Positions 14,998 to 22,774 are shown, numbered from the stretch's first letter. The stretch is 35,546 nt of DNA from Bradyrhizobium sp. LMTR 3 (GCF_001693485.1 NZ_MAXC01000021.1:1-35546), one strand, 5' to 3'. Program-made: numbers and translations. The notes: a model not told the origin generated them from the letters alone.

Positions 14998-16146
14998 ATG
15001 CACGACCGAATTACCATCTCCAAGTTCGTGGTCGGCGAGCTGCCGGAACTGAAGAGCGAAGGCCGCGACCTGCGAATAGATGCCTGCCGAGGCATCGCGC
15101 TGTGGTTCATCTTTCTCGACCATGTTCCCAACAACATCGGAGCTTGGCTGACGCTGCGGAACTACGGCTTCAGCGATGCCGCGGAGGTCTTCATGTTCCT
15201 CTCGGGCGTAACCTGTGCGCTGGCTTACGGCAGGGCATGGCGCTGCGAGGGCTGGACCGGAGTGATCAGCCGAACGCTGCGGCGAAGCTGGGACATTTAT
15301 GTTGCATTTCTGCTGCTCACGCTCGCTTGCGTCATCCTGGTTCACCTCGCGGGCACTGGCCGTCTTGCTGACGAGAGCAACACGCGTATCTTGCTCGACC
15401 ATCCCGGCGCGACGCTCGCGCGCGCGGCGGTCCTGCAATACCGTCCGGTCAATACCGATGTGTTGGCAGTCTTCGTGCTTCTTCACCTCTTGTTCGCGCC
15501 GCTGCTGTGGTTGCTGCTGCGAGCGCCGAACGCGACGCTTGGCGCCTCGCTGGCGCTTTATGTGTTGGTGCATGCCTTTGGCTGGACCGTCCCGGCATGG
15601 CCGAACGGCCACTGGGCTTTCAATCCGCTGGCCTGGCAATTGCTGTTCGTGCTTGGCGCGTGGTGGATGATCGAGGGCAAGAGGCCCCGGTCGTGGGTGA
15701 CGTCACGCACGACGCTTATGCTTGCCGTTCTGTATCTGCTCTTCACCCTGGTCATCGCATTGAGCTGGCGCATCAGACCGCTGGAGGCACTGATCCCGGA
15801 GGCGTTGGCAAAACTGGTTTACCCATTGGACAAATCGAATCTCGATCCATTGCGACTGCTGCATTTTCTGGCCCTTGCGGTTTTGGCGTCATGGCTCGTG
15901 CCCCGCAAGTGGCGAGGGCTAACGACACCGGTGATGCGCGGCGCGATCCTCTGTGGCCAGAACTCGCTGCCAATCTATTGCCTCGGCGTTCTCTTGACGT
16001 TCGCCAGCTACGCGGCGCTGCTCAACATTTCAGACGGACTTGCGATGCAGATGGCATTGAGTCTCACTGGCATCGCAGCGATGATCGTGACCGCAATGCT
16101 GCTAAGCTCGATCAGCATCAAACCCAGGCAGCGATCGCAACAGTAA
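14998..16146 (+). CDS. opgC: OpgC-type membrane acyltransferase/succinyltransferase
   Basis: A 382-residue integral membrane protein with about ten hydrophobic segments and the OpgC-domain features RDLRIDACRGIALWFIFLDHVP, FSDAAEVFMFLSGVTCALAYG and VLAVFVLLHLLFAPLLW. OpgC proteins add succinyl groups to osmoregulated periplasmic glucans; alphaproteobacterial members may act on cyclic glucans or other envelope sugars. The ATG chosen has GGGTGA upstream; GTG at 14989 and TTG at 14977 are open alternatives that add three or seven residues. It is probably co-transcribed with the small gene that follows. The glucan synthesis genes are not in the window, so the substrate is inferred. Confidence 0.85.
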   Translation: MHDRITISKFVVGELPELKSEGRDLRIDACRGIALWFIFLDHVPNNIGAWLTLRNYGFSDAAEVFMFLSGVTCALAYGRAWRCEGWTGVISRTLRRSWDIYVAFLLLTLACVILVHLAGTGRLADESNTRILLDHPGATLARAAVLQYRPVNTDVLAVFVLLHLLFAPLLWLLLRAPNATLGASLALYVLVHAFGWTVPAWPNGHWAFNPLAWQLLFVLGAWWMIEGKRPRSWVTSRTTLMLAVLYLLFTLVIALSWRIRPLEALIPEALAKLVYPLDKSNLDPLRLLHFLALAVLASWLVPRKWRGLTTPVMRGAILCGQNSLPIYCLGVLLTFASYAALLNISDGLAMQMALSLTGIAAMIVTAMLLSSISIKPRQRSQQ

Positions 16147-16170
16147 CGCGCATCGTTGCGCATGCGATCC

Positions 16171-16542
16171 ATGTCGCGCTATACGTTCCCGATGTCCCGC
16201 GATTTTCGCCTTGATCGCACTCCCGTCGACGTTCTCAACTATGAGATCGCCCAGGACCAGGCCGTTGCGCTCGGACGGATGGGGCGAGCGCTGGAAGCGG
16301 CCCTCGCCAGGCTGCGGGAGTTCGATGCCACCCATCCACGCTCGGGCGCGCCGGCGTCAACCCAGCAGGCACGGCGCATCCTGGTGACGGAGGCCGGCCA
16401 CGCGCTCTGGATGTTCGTGGTGCAGCGAGAGGCGTGTGGCTTGCGCGACAGCCGCCCTGTCATGCGCGACTATAACGTGCCGAACGAGGTGCAGCAGTGC
16501 ATGGGAGCAGTCCCTGCCACATCGATGCTGTCAGCAACATGA
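16171..16542 (+). CDS. DUF6665-like small protein
   Basis: A protein of about 123 residues that follows opgC closely (25 bases). The core, TPVDVLNYEIAQDQAVALGRMGRALEAALARLREFD, is a helical segment I associate with the DUF6665 family of Rhizobiales. After it come ARRILVTEAGHALWMFVVQREACGLRD and a C-terminal YNVPNEVQQCMG. No signal peptide or membrane segment is visible, so it is cytoplasmic. No clear ribosome site decides between ATG codons at 16162, 16171 and 16195; the last would give MSRDFRLDRTP. The function is unknown; family naming is from memory and only moderately sure. Confidence 0.65.
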   Translation: MSRYTFPMSRDFRLDRTPVDVLNYEIAQDQAVALGRMGRALEAALARLREFDATHPRSGAPASTQQARRILVTEAGHALWMFVVQREACGLRDSRPVMRDYNVPNEVQQCMGAVPATSMLSAT

Positions 16543-16743
16543 GTTCCTGAGTTTCGACGACCCATCGAGGTTCGAGACGAGCAGGAAGTCACCTTGGACG
16601 CCGTTCGTGCGGCTGTCCGGCACTTGCGCCCCATTCTCGTTTCCGGACCAGAATGAATCCATCGCCTTGCCGGATTTGAGTCTCATTATGACCCAGGTCG
16701 CGGCCAAAGGTCGGTGCGGGGAGGGCGCAACACTGGGGTTCTC

Positions 16744-17493
16744 ATGTCCGGTCATTTGCGATCTTACATCGCCGCTTTCGTCCTTCTCGCAAGTCTCCCG
16801 GCTTCGCCTGCATCTTCGAATCCGCTTTCAGACTTGTTCAATGTCACTCCTCCCCAGACAGCGCCTGCTCCAGCGGAAAAGGAAAGCGAGTGCTTGCCAC
16901 GACCCGGTACGTCGACGGCAGAAGGTCAGCGCTGGGTCTATCGCACTGAGGGGCGCCGCAAGTGCTGGTTCCAGGCTGCCGAGGGCACCGCGACGGTGAA
17001 GCAGGTTCGTAATCGCGCTGCGAAACCTCGTGTCGCTGTCGAGGAGAATGAGGCCGCGCGTGCCAGGCAGAAGGCGGTCATGGATGCGCGTGCGGAGCTG
17101 CTGCGCTCCCTACCCGCGGAAACGTCTCAGCCGGCGCCGCCCGCGCCCGAGCCCAAGGTGGTCGATGCCGCTTCCGTCCCGGCTACGGCGGCCGCCGCCT
17201 TCGTGCCGCCGGCAACCATCGCCAACCGCGCGACCGATCAGCTTACGCCTGACGACCTCGCGCCGCGCCGGGTCGACGCGGAGACGGTTCTGGCAGCCGC
17301 ACCGGCGCCAAGCGATGCGGCTGCCGTTTCCGCACCTCCAGCCGCGCCGGTCGCCTCTCCTGTCGCCGAGGCGGCCGATGACGCGCGGGGCTGGACGGCA
17401 ACCTGGCTTGGCGTGCTGCTGATGGCGCTGGGGCTCGCCTCCCTCTTAGCCTCGAGCCGGACGCTTCGGGAGGCCGTGCTGTTGCGCGATTAA
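16744..17493 (+). CDS. Exported Pro/Ala-rich protein with WxYR-GRxKCW motif and C-terminal anchor
   Basis: A 249-residue protein with a signal peptide (about residues 1-25). A compact Cys-containing motif with C50, W64, Y66-R67 and GRRKCW (about 70-75) comes next, then a long Ala/Pro/Val-rich stretch (about 110-215) and a C-terminal membrane segment (about 222-240) with a short basic tail. The layout suggests a periplasmic domain tethered to the membrane by a flexible linker. The same motif occurs in the gene at 17840-18247. I know of no function. The start follows the signal peptide; an open extension to 16714 adds ten residues. No convincing ribosome site is seen. Confidence 0.7.
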   Translation: MSGHLRSYIAAFVLLASLPASPASSNPLSDLFNVTPPQTAPAPAEKESECLPRPGTSTAEGQRWVYRTEGRRKCWFQAAEGTATVKQVRNRAAKPRVAVEENEAARARQKAVMDARAELLRSLPAETSQPAPPAPEPKVVDAASVPATAAAAFVPPATIANRATDQLTPDDLAPRRVDAETVLAAAPAPSDAAAVSAPPAAPVASPVAEAADDARGWTATWLGVLLMALGLASLLASSRTLREAVLLRD

Positions 17494-17588
17494 TGCGGGA
17501 GCAGTGGCTGTCCTATGCGGGAGCAGGCGGCTAAGTAACTGTCGACTAGACGATGCCCTGGCCACGACTGTGCTCTCGATTGCGGCGG

Positions 17589-17768
17589 CTACTGCTCTTC
17601 AGCCCAATCCGTTTTCTCGCAGCTTAGGCAGCGGAGGAGGCGAAAGTTCTTGCCCTGGCGACTGTCGAGGATCACCACTTGCCGCGCGATGCCGCCGCAA
17701 TGATTGCAAGTTGGATGATGAGGCGGATGAGACCGCCCGGCGTCGCCCGCATCTCGTACGTCTTTCAC
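17589..17768 (-). CDS. 59-residue zinc-ribbon protein
   Basis: A very short gene with a GTG start behind a near-perfect GAGGAGG (five-base spacing). The product begins with a His-rich tail (SHPPHHP) and has two Cys pairs, C21-x2-C24 and C47-x2-C50, about 22 residues apart. These enclose a beta-hairpin-like segment (RQVVILDSRQGKNFRLLRC), and the chain ends in KTDWAEEQ. This is the layout of a small zinc ribbon. Such proteins are numerous in Bradyrhizobium and are of unknown function. The strong ribosome site and the cysteine spacing are what make it credible despite its length. No clear terminator was seen. Confidence 0.75.
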   Translation of the reverse strand: MKDVRDAGDAGRSHPPHHPTCNHCGGIARQVVILDSRQGKNFRLLRCLSCEKTDWAEEQ

Positions 17769-17839
17769 CGCACCCTCCTCTAAGGGCGACTCACGTAAGA
17801 GCCGAAGCCAAGAACCAAGCGCACCGTCAATTTTCTAAT

Positions 17840-18247
17840 CTAAAACCAGATCCTTCCGCTCCATAACTCATCAAAAGTGTCAGGGACGTAATTCGGCGTC
17901 CGCGCTTGCACGGCTTCCTCCGGTGCCCACGCCTGCACCGCTTCTTTCGGTGCCCACGCTTGCGCGTCTAGTGGATTGAAACGCTTTTCAGGGACTATGG
18001 TCACAACGTCCTTGAGCGATGGTTGCGCGGCCACGCCCTTGGGCCACTCCAGCAAGGCTTTCGAAAGCCCCGGCTTGCCCTCGTACCAGCATTTTCGTCC
18101 GTCGATGAGACGGTACGACCACCATTTTCCATTCGGATTTGACGGTGCCGCGGCGCTGCATTCCTGTTTCGCTTCCACACCTGGAATCCCCAACAACAGC
18201 GCAGCAACGAAAGCCGTCAGAGCCATTGATGGGGGCTGCTTGCTCAT
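17840..18247 (-). CDS. Secreted protein with WxYR-GRKCW motif and 9-residue repeats
   Basis: A 135-residue protein with a signal peptide (about residues 1-26, hydrophobic TAFVAALLLGIPGVEA). The motif C30, W42-W43, YR (45-46), GRKCWY (50-55) matches the one in the protein at 16744-17493. Near the C-terminus two copies of AWAPxEAVQ follow each other, with a degenerate third. The ATG at 18247 overlaps the stop codon of the small upstream gene by four bases (ATGA), which supports this start; an ATG at 18226 would also give a signal peptide. It is the second gene of a two-gene unit. Function unknown. Confidence 0.7.
   Translation of the reverse strand: MSKQPPSMALTAFVAALLLGIPGVEAKQECSAAAPSNPNGKWWSYRLIDGRKCWYEGKPGLSKALLEWPKGVAAQPSLKDVVTIVPEKRFNPLDAQAWAPKEAVQAWAPEEAVQARTPNYVPDTFDELWSGRIWF
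17905..17958. repeat. Two 27-base tandem repeats within a coding region
   Basis: Two adjacent 27-base units ending in CGGTGCCCACG encode two AWAPxEAVQ blocks of the secreted protein at 17840-18247. The units are not identical, so the duplication is not brand new. A partial unit borders them. Confidence 0.7.
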
Positions 18248-18432
18248 CTGCGTGGCTCGAAGCAACTACGTTGCTGCAAGCGGCTCACAGCAGCCATCAC
18301 ATCGGGACGTTCGAGAACTTCTACCAACTTGTCGAGGATACGCTCATTATTCTGCGGCCGGGGTTGCAGGTATTCTTCCAGTATGAGTTGCGCCTCGCCA
18401 ATCGCCTGAATAGCCAATTGTTGATCAGTCAT
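18244..18432 (-). CDS. 62-residue conserved hypothetical protein
   Basis: A small, mostly helical, cytoplasmic protein with MTDQQLAIQAIGEAQLILEEYL at the start and KLVEVLERPDVMAAVSRLQQR near the end. Its stop codon overlaps the start of the secreted WxYR-motif gene by four bases. That overlap, together with the amphipathic helices and a Met start, supports a real gene. I recognise the N-terminal pattern from small Bradyrhizobium proteins but know of no function. Confidence 0.65.
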   Translation of the reverse strand: MTDQQLAIQAIGEAQLILEEYLQPRPQNNERILDKLVEVLERPDVMAAVSRLQQRSCFEPRR

Positions 18433-18557
18433 ACGCGTTACTCGTTACCCACAGCGCCCGGCTAAAGAAAGAAGGCAAATCAAGACCTCATTTTGGTTTT
18501 TCCCCGCCTTTTCTTCAGAGTTCCATCAATTTTTATTTCAATGAGCCCTGCCGAACT

Positions 18558-18722
18558 ATGTCGATGGACCTGTCTACTGGGCGCAGACAGATTGCTGCCG
18601 TGATGGTTGTGGTTGCGATCTTTCAAGCCGCTATCTTGCGGCGAGATAGAAAGATCGGGCCGTCTCCGGCCGCGAGTGACTATCTTCTTCTGAACTCAGA
18701 TGCCCGGACTAACGTCTGCTAG
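18558..18722 (+). CDS. Possible 54-residue single-span membrane protein
   Basis: An open frame starting MSMDLSTGRRQIAAVMVVVAIF has one hydrophobic stretch (about residues 12-26) followed by a basic segment (RRDRK) and a polar tail. It could be a tiny inner-membrane protein. No good ribosome site is present and I recognise no homologue, so the call is weak. Nothing else in 18433-18780 looks coding. Confidence 0.25.
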   Translation: MSMDLSTGRRQIAAVMVVVAIFQAAILRRDRKIGPSPAASDYLLLNSDARTNVC

Positions 18723-18880
18723 CTTCGAAGTCGCATAAGCCGATAGGGCCGCTCCACCCATCCAACCTGCAAAATCTCGCGTGGGGAAAACTCCGCTTAG
18801 GTCAGCCGAACTGCATTGTCCGACTCGGCAGACCGTGCTCGCTTCCTCAAAATTTGAACGTGGTTCGCGGGGCAAGGGAG

Positions 18881-19021
18881 TTGAGCCAGTTTTCCTTTAT
18901 GCTTCTGCTCGTGATGTCCCTGATGCTCACCGTGTGCGTCGGAGTGGCAGCTTGGCGCGTGTCCGACGACTGGCCGGAAGTTACCGGAAGCACTTCGCCG
19001 GCATTTGTCCACATGCGTTGA
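18881..19021 (+). CDS. Possible 46-residue membrane protein
   Basis: A frame reading MSQFSFMLLLVMSLMLTVCVGVAAWR, a 20-residue hydrophobic segment followed by a polar tail (VSDDWPEVTGSTSPAFVHMR), resembles very small membrane proteins. The start is uncertain: TTG at 18881 has AGGGAG directly against it, ATG at 18899 has that sequence too far away, and GTG at 18860 is also open. A strong hairpin begins four bases after the stop codon, which would suit a transcript end. Confidence 0.35.
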   Translation: MSQFSFMLLLVMSLMLTVCVGVAAWRVSDDWPEVTGSTSPAFVHMR

Positions 19022-19024
19022 AAA

Positions 19025-19057
19025 TAAGGGCCTCGCTCCTGACGGAGCTAAGGCCCT
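19025..19057. terminator. Strong hairpin, probable terminator
   Basis: Outer arms AAGGGCCT/AGGCCCTT enclose an inner GCTCC-TGAC-GGAGC hairpin. On the minus strand the stem is followed by ATTTTC; on the plus strand there is no T run. It sits right after the candidate small gene at 18881-19021, so direction is not certain. Confidence 0.5.
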
Positions 19058-19167
19058 TGCTGCAGCAGATACGGCCCGACACCCACACCAGGCTGATGCG
19101 GGGATGCCGCGCGCATCCCACCCGGCCATAAACAAATGTTAGTTCCGCGTTAGCACGCAGCAGGGAT

Positions 19168-19252
19168 GTAGGATGGGTGGAGCGAAGCGATACCCATCAG
19201 CCTTCTTGCACGGAGCGGTATGATGGGTATCGCTGCGCTCCACCCATCCTAC
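19168..19252. repeat. Dispersed inverted repeat, GTAGGATGGGTGGAGCGAAGCG family
   Basis: The left arm (GTAGGATGGGTGGAGCGAAG, then CGATACCCATC) and the right arm (GATGGGTATCGCTGCGCTCC, then ACCCATCCTAC) are near-perfect reverse complements about 85 bases end to end. A second copy with another loop lies at 20909-20995 and a diverged one at 22196-22286. Confidence 0.9.
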
Positions 19253-19287
19253 GCACTGTCACCGCAATACGAATCTGCGTAGGCGGC

Positions 19288-19701
19288 TCAATCGCAATAG
19301 CTCCACCTGCCATAACCGTCGTCGCATCGCGCCCGCGCGCGGTAGGGGACGGGCAGCGGCGGCCGCGGCGCGTATTCGCCCGCATAGTCGTATTCCCGCG
19401 CGTAGTAGCGTTCGGAATAGGCGGGCGCGCGTTCGACATAGACGGGCTGCGCAGGGTAGGGCGTTCCGTACTCGCCATAGACCGCCGCCGGTGCGCGGTA
19501 GGCGGAGTCCGGCACACCGTAAGAGCGATATCGGTAATCGGGTTCCGCGTACGGCCGATAAGCCGGTCGCGGGCGCACATTGATGTTTGCGGAAGGCGCG
19601 TAGATTCCGCCCGGCGCGACGTAGACGGATGACAGGTCGCTGGCCGTGGCAGCCGTGGAACACAGCACAACGAAAGCCAGCGTGAGCGATGATCGGTACA
19701 T
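19288..19701 (-). CDS. Secreted Tyr/Pro/Arg-rich protein, unknown function
   Basis: A 137-residue protein with a signal peptide (about residues 1-21, SSLTLAFVVLCSTAATAS). The mature part is low in complexity and rich in Tyr, Pro, Ala and Arg (for example RPRPAYRPYAEPDYRYRSYG) and ends in ARCDDGYGRWSYCD with two Cys residues that could form a disulfide. Similar short periplasmic proteins are frequent in Bradyrhizobium. The start is the ATG eight bases after GGAGG; an ATG five codons upstream is open but lacks a signal of its own. No neighbour suggests a role. Confidence 0.7.
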   Translation of the reverse strand: MYRSSLTLAFVVLCSTAATASDLSSVYVAPGGIYAPSANINVRPRPAYRPYAEPDYRYRSYGVPDSAYRAPAAVYGEYGTPYPAQPVYVERAPAYSERYYAREYDYAGEYAPRPPLPVPYRARARCDDGYGRWSYCD

Positions 19702-19885
19702 GTGTGAAGCCTCCAACTACTCAAGCCGCGCCAGCCAGCGTGGTTAATTTTCGCTAAACAAATCGAGGTGCGCAATGTTATTTTGGGCGAAGAAGTGTGC
19801 CATTTCTGGACTGCGCACACATTCGCGTGTCGGTATCGTGAGTTGAGGAACTGCGCAGCGCGCTCAAGTACACGGTTTCGGAATA

Positions 19886-20025
19886 GCCGTCATTGCTGTC
19901 GATGCACAATTGCGAGGAGCGAAGCGACGAAGCAATCCATACTCTTGTTGCGGCACGATGGATTGCTTCGCGGAGCCTGTCATCCGGCGGCGCTTTGCGC
20001 CGACCGGGTGGCTCGCAATGACGGC
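19886..20025. repeat. Dispersed palindromic repeat (GCCGTCATTGC...GCAATGACGGC type)
   Basis: Outer arms GCCGTCATTGC and GCAATGACGGC are inverted, with inner arms GAAGCAATCCAT/ATGGATTGCTTC and a GCGGCGCTTTGCGCCG hairpin. It is distinct from the GTAGGATGGG family. Together with short flanks it fills 19702-20055, in which I see no gene. Confidence 0.75.
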
Positions 20026-20055
20026 TGAAGACACGCATCCGAAGGATCGCCTCTC

Positions 20056-20898
20056 ATGAACGACCTAAACATCCGCACGATGCGGCCGGACGAAATCTCA
20101 CTTGCCATCGAGTGGGCCGCCGCCGAAGGCTGGAATCCGGGGCTTGCGGATGCGGCCTGTTTTTCGTCCGTTGATCCGCACGGCTTTTTCATCGGCGAGA
20201 TCGATGGCGCGCCTGTCGCGACCGTCTCTTGCGTCAATTACGGCGCGGGCTTTTCCTTTCTCGGCTTTTACATCGTGCGACCGGATTTGCGCGGCAAAGG
20301 TTACGGCTTGCGGATATGGAATGCGGCCATCGCACATGCCGGCACGCGCGTGATCGGACTCGATGGCGTGACGGCGCAGCAGGACAATTACAGGAAGTCC
20401 GGATTCGAACTCGCTTATGCCAACGTCCGCTATGGCGGCATGGTCGCGGCACCGAGTTCGCCGCGGGCCGGGGTGATTGACTTGAGCGAAGTCCCGCTAG
20501 CTGATGTGGAAGCAGACGACGCGACGGTGTTTCCGGCACAGCGGCCGGCGTTCCTGCGGACCTGGATCGGCTCGCCCGGACATGTCGGGTGCGCGGTCGT
20601 GCGCGATGGCCGGCTTGCGGGCTGGGGCGTCATCCGGCCATGCCGGAAGGGTTTTAAGATCGGGCCGCTGGTGGCCGACGACCGCGCTACCGCGGAAGCG
20701 GTATTGTCCGCCTTGCTTGCCAAGGTGGGTGGCGGCCAGATTTTTCTGGACGTGCCCAGCATCAACCGCGACGCAGTCGCACTGGCGGAAGGTTTTGGGC
20801 TCGCGCCGGTGTTCGAGACGGCGCGCATGTATACCGGCGCAATCCCGCCGCTGCGGCTGGAGCGGGTATTCGGTGTCACGACGTTTGAGTTGGGGTAG
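20056..20898 (+). CDS. GNAT family N-acetyltransferase, two-domain
   Basis: A 280-residue cytoplasmic enzyme. The N-terminal GNAT domain (about 1-135) has the acetyl-CoA-binding pattern FLGFYIVRPDLRGKGYGLRIWNAA, with RGKGYG as the pyrophosphate loop. The C-terminal half (about 150-280) fits the second acetyltransferase-like domain found in this subgroup (Acetyltransf_18 type), with LVADDRATAEAVLSALL and a C-terminal ARMYTGAIPP segment. It should transfer an acetyl group to an unknown amine. It is flanked by repeats on both sides and has no obvious operon partner. Confidence 0.88.
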   Translation: MNDLNIRTMRPDEISLAIEWAAAEGWNPGLADAACFSSVDPHGFFIGEIDGAPVATVSCVNYGAGFSFLGFYIVRPDLRGKGYGLRIWNAAIAHAGTRVIGLDGVTAQQDNYRKSGFELAYANVRYGGMVAAPSSPRAGVIDLSEVPLADVEADDATVFPAQRPAFLRTWIGSPGHVGCAVVRDGRLAGWGVIRPCRKGFKIGPLVADDRATAEAVLSALLAKVGGGQIFLDVPSINRDAVALAEGFGLAPVFETARMYTGAIPPLRLERVFGVTTFELG

Positions 20899-20908
20899 GG
20901 GATGGAAT

Positions 20909-20995
20909 GTAGGATGGGTGGAGCGAAGCGATACCCATCGTCAACATTTCCATTCAACGAAGGTGATGGGTATCGCTGCGCTCCACCCATCCTAC
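20909..20995. repeat. Dispersed inverted repeat, GTAGGATGGGTGGAGCGAAGCG family, copy 2
   Basis: The arms are the same as in the repeat at 19168-19252, with a different loop of about 25 bases. It lies between the GNAT gene and the convergent AI-2E-type permease gene and could form a long stem at the 3' ends of both transcripts. Confidence 0.9.
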
Positions 20996-21015
20996 GCGTT
21001 TGCCGTTGGAGAGTG

Positions 21016-22086
21016 CTACCCGTCGCCCACCCGCTCATCCCGTGACGTCCGCCTGGACGTCGAAAAAATCTCCCAGCTCACCATGAAGATCGCGGCGATC
21101 AGCGGGCCGATGACAAAACCGTTGAGGCCGAAGACTTCGATGCCGCCCAGCGTGGAAATCAGCACGACGTAATCCGGCAGCTTGGTATCCTTGCCGACCA
21201 GGAATGGACGCAGCACATTGTCCACGAGGCCAATGATCAGCACGCCATAGGCGATCAGCCCGATGCCCTGCCAAACGGCGCCGGTTGTGAGAAAGTAGAT
21301 CGCGACGGGGAGCCAGACCAACGCGGCTCCGATAGCCGGCAGCAGCGACAGGAACGCCATCAGCACGGCCCACAAAATCGGCGCGTGAACCCCGAGGAAC
21401 CAGAACGCCAAGCCGCCGAGCGCGCCCTGGACAATGGCCACCAGAACCCCACCCTTGACGGTGGCGCGAACGACATCGGCGAACCTGGTGAAGAGCGCTG
21501 ACTTCTGATCGCCGTGGAGTGGAACAGCCTGCTTGATCAGGTCCGCCACTGCCCTGCCGTCGCGCGTCAGGAAAAACAGCAGGTACAGCATGATGCCGAG
21601 GCTGATCACGAACTCGAAAGTGTTCATCCCGATGGTAAGCGCCTGGGGAGCCAGGACCTGACCGCCCTTCATCAGGCTGGACGACAATGTTTCGCGAAGC
21701 CCTGAAAGATTTGTCAGGTTGAACCGCTCCAGCCAACGGGTTGCCCAAGCCGGCAGTGCATCGAAGACACGCTGGATGTAGCCGGCGAAATCATATTCTC
21801 CGGACCTGATCTTCTCAAAGAGACTCGTTGCTTCCTGCACCAGGGAGGCCGCAACCATCGCCAGCGGTATGAGTACGATCGCGATGATAAGCAGGACGGT
21901 TACTAGGGCCGCGAGGTTCGGCCTGCCGGGCATCGATTGCAGCAGCGCCCGATTCACCGGCGCAAAGATGACGGCTACAATGATCGCCCACAGGACGGCG
22001 CCGTAGAACGGCTGCAAAATCCAGGCGAATGCCAGCGTAACGGCAAACAGCAAGAGCAGAAAAGTCTGATCATCAATCCTTCGCAC
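21016..22086 (-). CDS. AI-2E/PerM-family membrane transporter
   Basis: A 356-residue inner-membrane protein of the AI-2E transporter superfamily (usual length 340-370). About eight membrane segments are visible, clustered as 10-50, 65-88, 155-180 and 210-335. Family segments are LWAIIVAVIFAPVNRALL, FFLTRDGRAVADLIKQAVPL and VLIIGLVDNVLRPFLVGKDTKLPDYVVLISTLGGIEVFG. Known members export AI-2 or act as sodium/proton antiporters; the substrate here is open. The start is a GTG (MRRIDDQTF) without a strong ribosome site, so the exact N-terminus is uncertain. The gene is convergent with the GNAT gene. Confidence 0.9.
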   Translation of the reverse strand: MRRIDDQTFLLLLFAVTLAFAWILQPFYGAVLWAIIVAVIFAPVNRALLQSMPGRPNLAALVTVLLIIAIVLIPLAMVAASLVQEATSLFEKIRSGEYDFAGYIQRVFDALPAWATRWLERFNLTNLSGLRETLSSSLMKGGQVLAPQALTIGMNTFEFVISLGIMLYLLFFLTRDGRAVADLIKQAVPLHGDQKSALFTRFADVVRATVKGGVLVAIVQGALGGLAFWFLGVHAPILWAVLMAFLSLLPAIGAALVWLPVAIYFLTTGAVWQGIGLIAYGVLIIGLVDNVLRPFLVGKDTKLPDYVVLISTLGGIEVFGLNGFVIGPLIAAIFMVSWEIFSTSRRTSRDERVGDG

Positions 22087-22195
22087 GGGCGTCTCGTTTC
22101 GCTGCCTTCACCTCGGCCGCGCCAATGTTCAGCAACGAGCCGGTGAGCGTTCTCCATCACCTTGTACAGCATTTTTCGGATCCGTACCGCGCCAG

Positions 22196-22286
22196 CGTAG
22201 GGTGGGTGGAGCCAACGGGTCGGCCTTCGGCCGGCCCGATGATAAACTCCGCGACTTGGGTAGCGCTTCGCTCCATCCATCTTGCG
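22196..22286. repeat. Diverged copy of the GTAGGATGGG repeat family
   Basis: The outer arms GCGTAGGGTGGGTGGAGC and GCTCCATCCATCTTGC correspond to the ends of the repeats at 19168 and 20909 with several changes, and an internal hairpin (GGTCGGCCTTCGGCCGGCC) is added. The right end almost touches the DUF411 gene stop codon at 22289. Confidence 0.7.
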
Positions 22287-22288
22287 GA

Positions 22289-22774
22289 CTAAGTGTCAAT
22301 CCGCTGCGTTCCGATGAAGCGCATGTAAGGACTTTGCCCGGCCGGCCCAAACAACACGACGGTGTAAGGTTGCGGCGTTCCGCCTTCCATTCCGGGTGAC
22401 CCAACCGGCATGCCGGGAACGGCAAGACCCTTGGCGTTCGGACGCTCCGCCAGCAAGCGCTGGATCGCGAGCGCCGGCACATGTCCTTCGATCGCATAGC
22501 CGTTCACGACCGCGGTGTGGCAAGCGGCGAGCTCAGGCGGAATGCCATGCTGCTGCTTGATCGGTGCAAGATCGGCGGCGTCATGCACCTCGACCGGGAA
22601 GCCGGCCGCACGCAGATGATCGACCCAGCCCGAACAACAGCCGCAGTTCGGATCCTTGTGGACGGTGACCACGGGGATAGCGGCAAAGGCGGACACGATT
22701 GTCCGGCCTGCCGCTACCGCGGCGATCGCACCGAGGAAGGACCGTCGGGCGATGCGATGTCGTGTCTCGCTCAT
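22289..22774 (-). CDS. DUF411 metal-binding protein, Tat-exported
   Basis: A 161-residue protein. The N-terminus has a twin-arginine motif (ARRSFLGA, residues 9-16) and a hydrophobic stretch, so it is probably exported folded. The mature part starts VVTVHKDPNCGCCSGWVDHL with the Cys cluster C44-G-C46-C47, typical of DUF411, and contains AACHTAVVNGYAIEGHVPALAIQRLL. Family members are small metal-binding proteins often found beside copper-resistance genes. The start is the ATG after AAGGTGAAG. It lies downstream of the DUF305 gene on the same strand at the end of the copper island. Binding of copper is inferred. Confidence 0.88.
   Translation of the reverse strand: MSETRHRIARRSFLGAIAAVAAGRTIVSAFAAIPVVTVHKDPNCGCCSGWVDHLRAAGFPVEVHDAADLAPIKQQHGIPPELAACHTAVVNGYAIEGHVPALAIQRLLAERPNAKGLAVPGMPVGSPGMEGGTPQPYTVVLFGPAGQSPYMRFIGTQRIDT

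Noticed and set aside
17504..17866. 120-codon plus-strand frame over the small zinc-ribbon gene
   Set aside because: No ribosome site and no coherent structure; the opposite strand has a strong ribosome site and two CxxC pairs.
18797..19135. 112-codon minus-strand frame
   Set aside because: It runs through a strong hairpin and repeat-like sequence, has no signal for translation and a composition unlike a folded protein.
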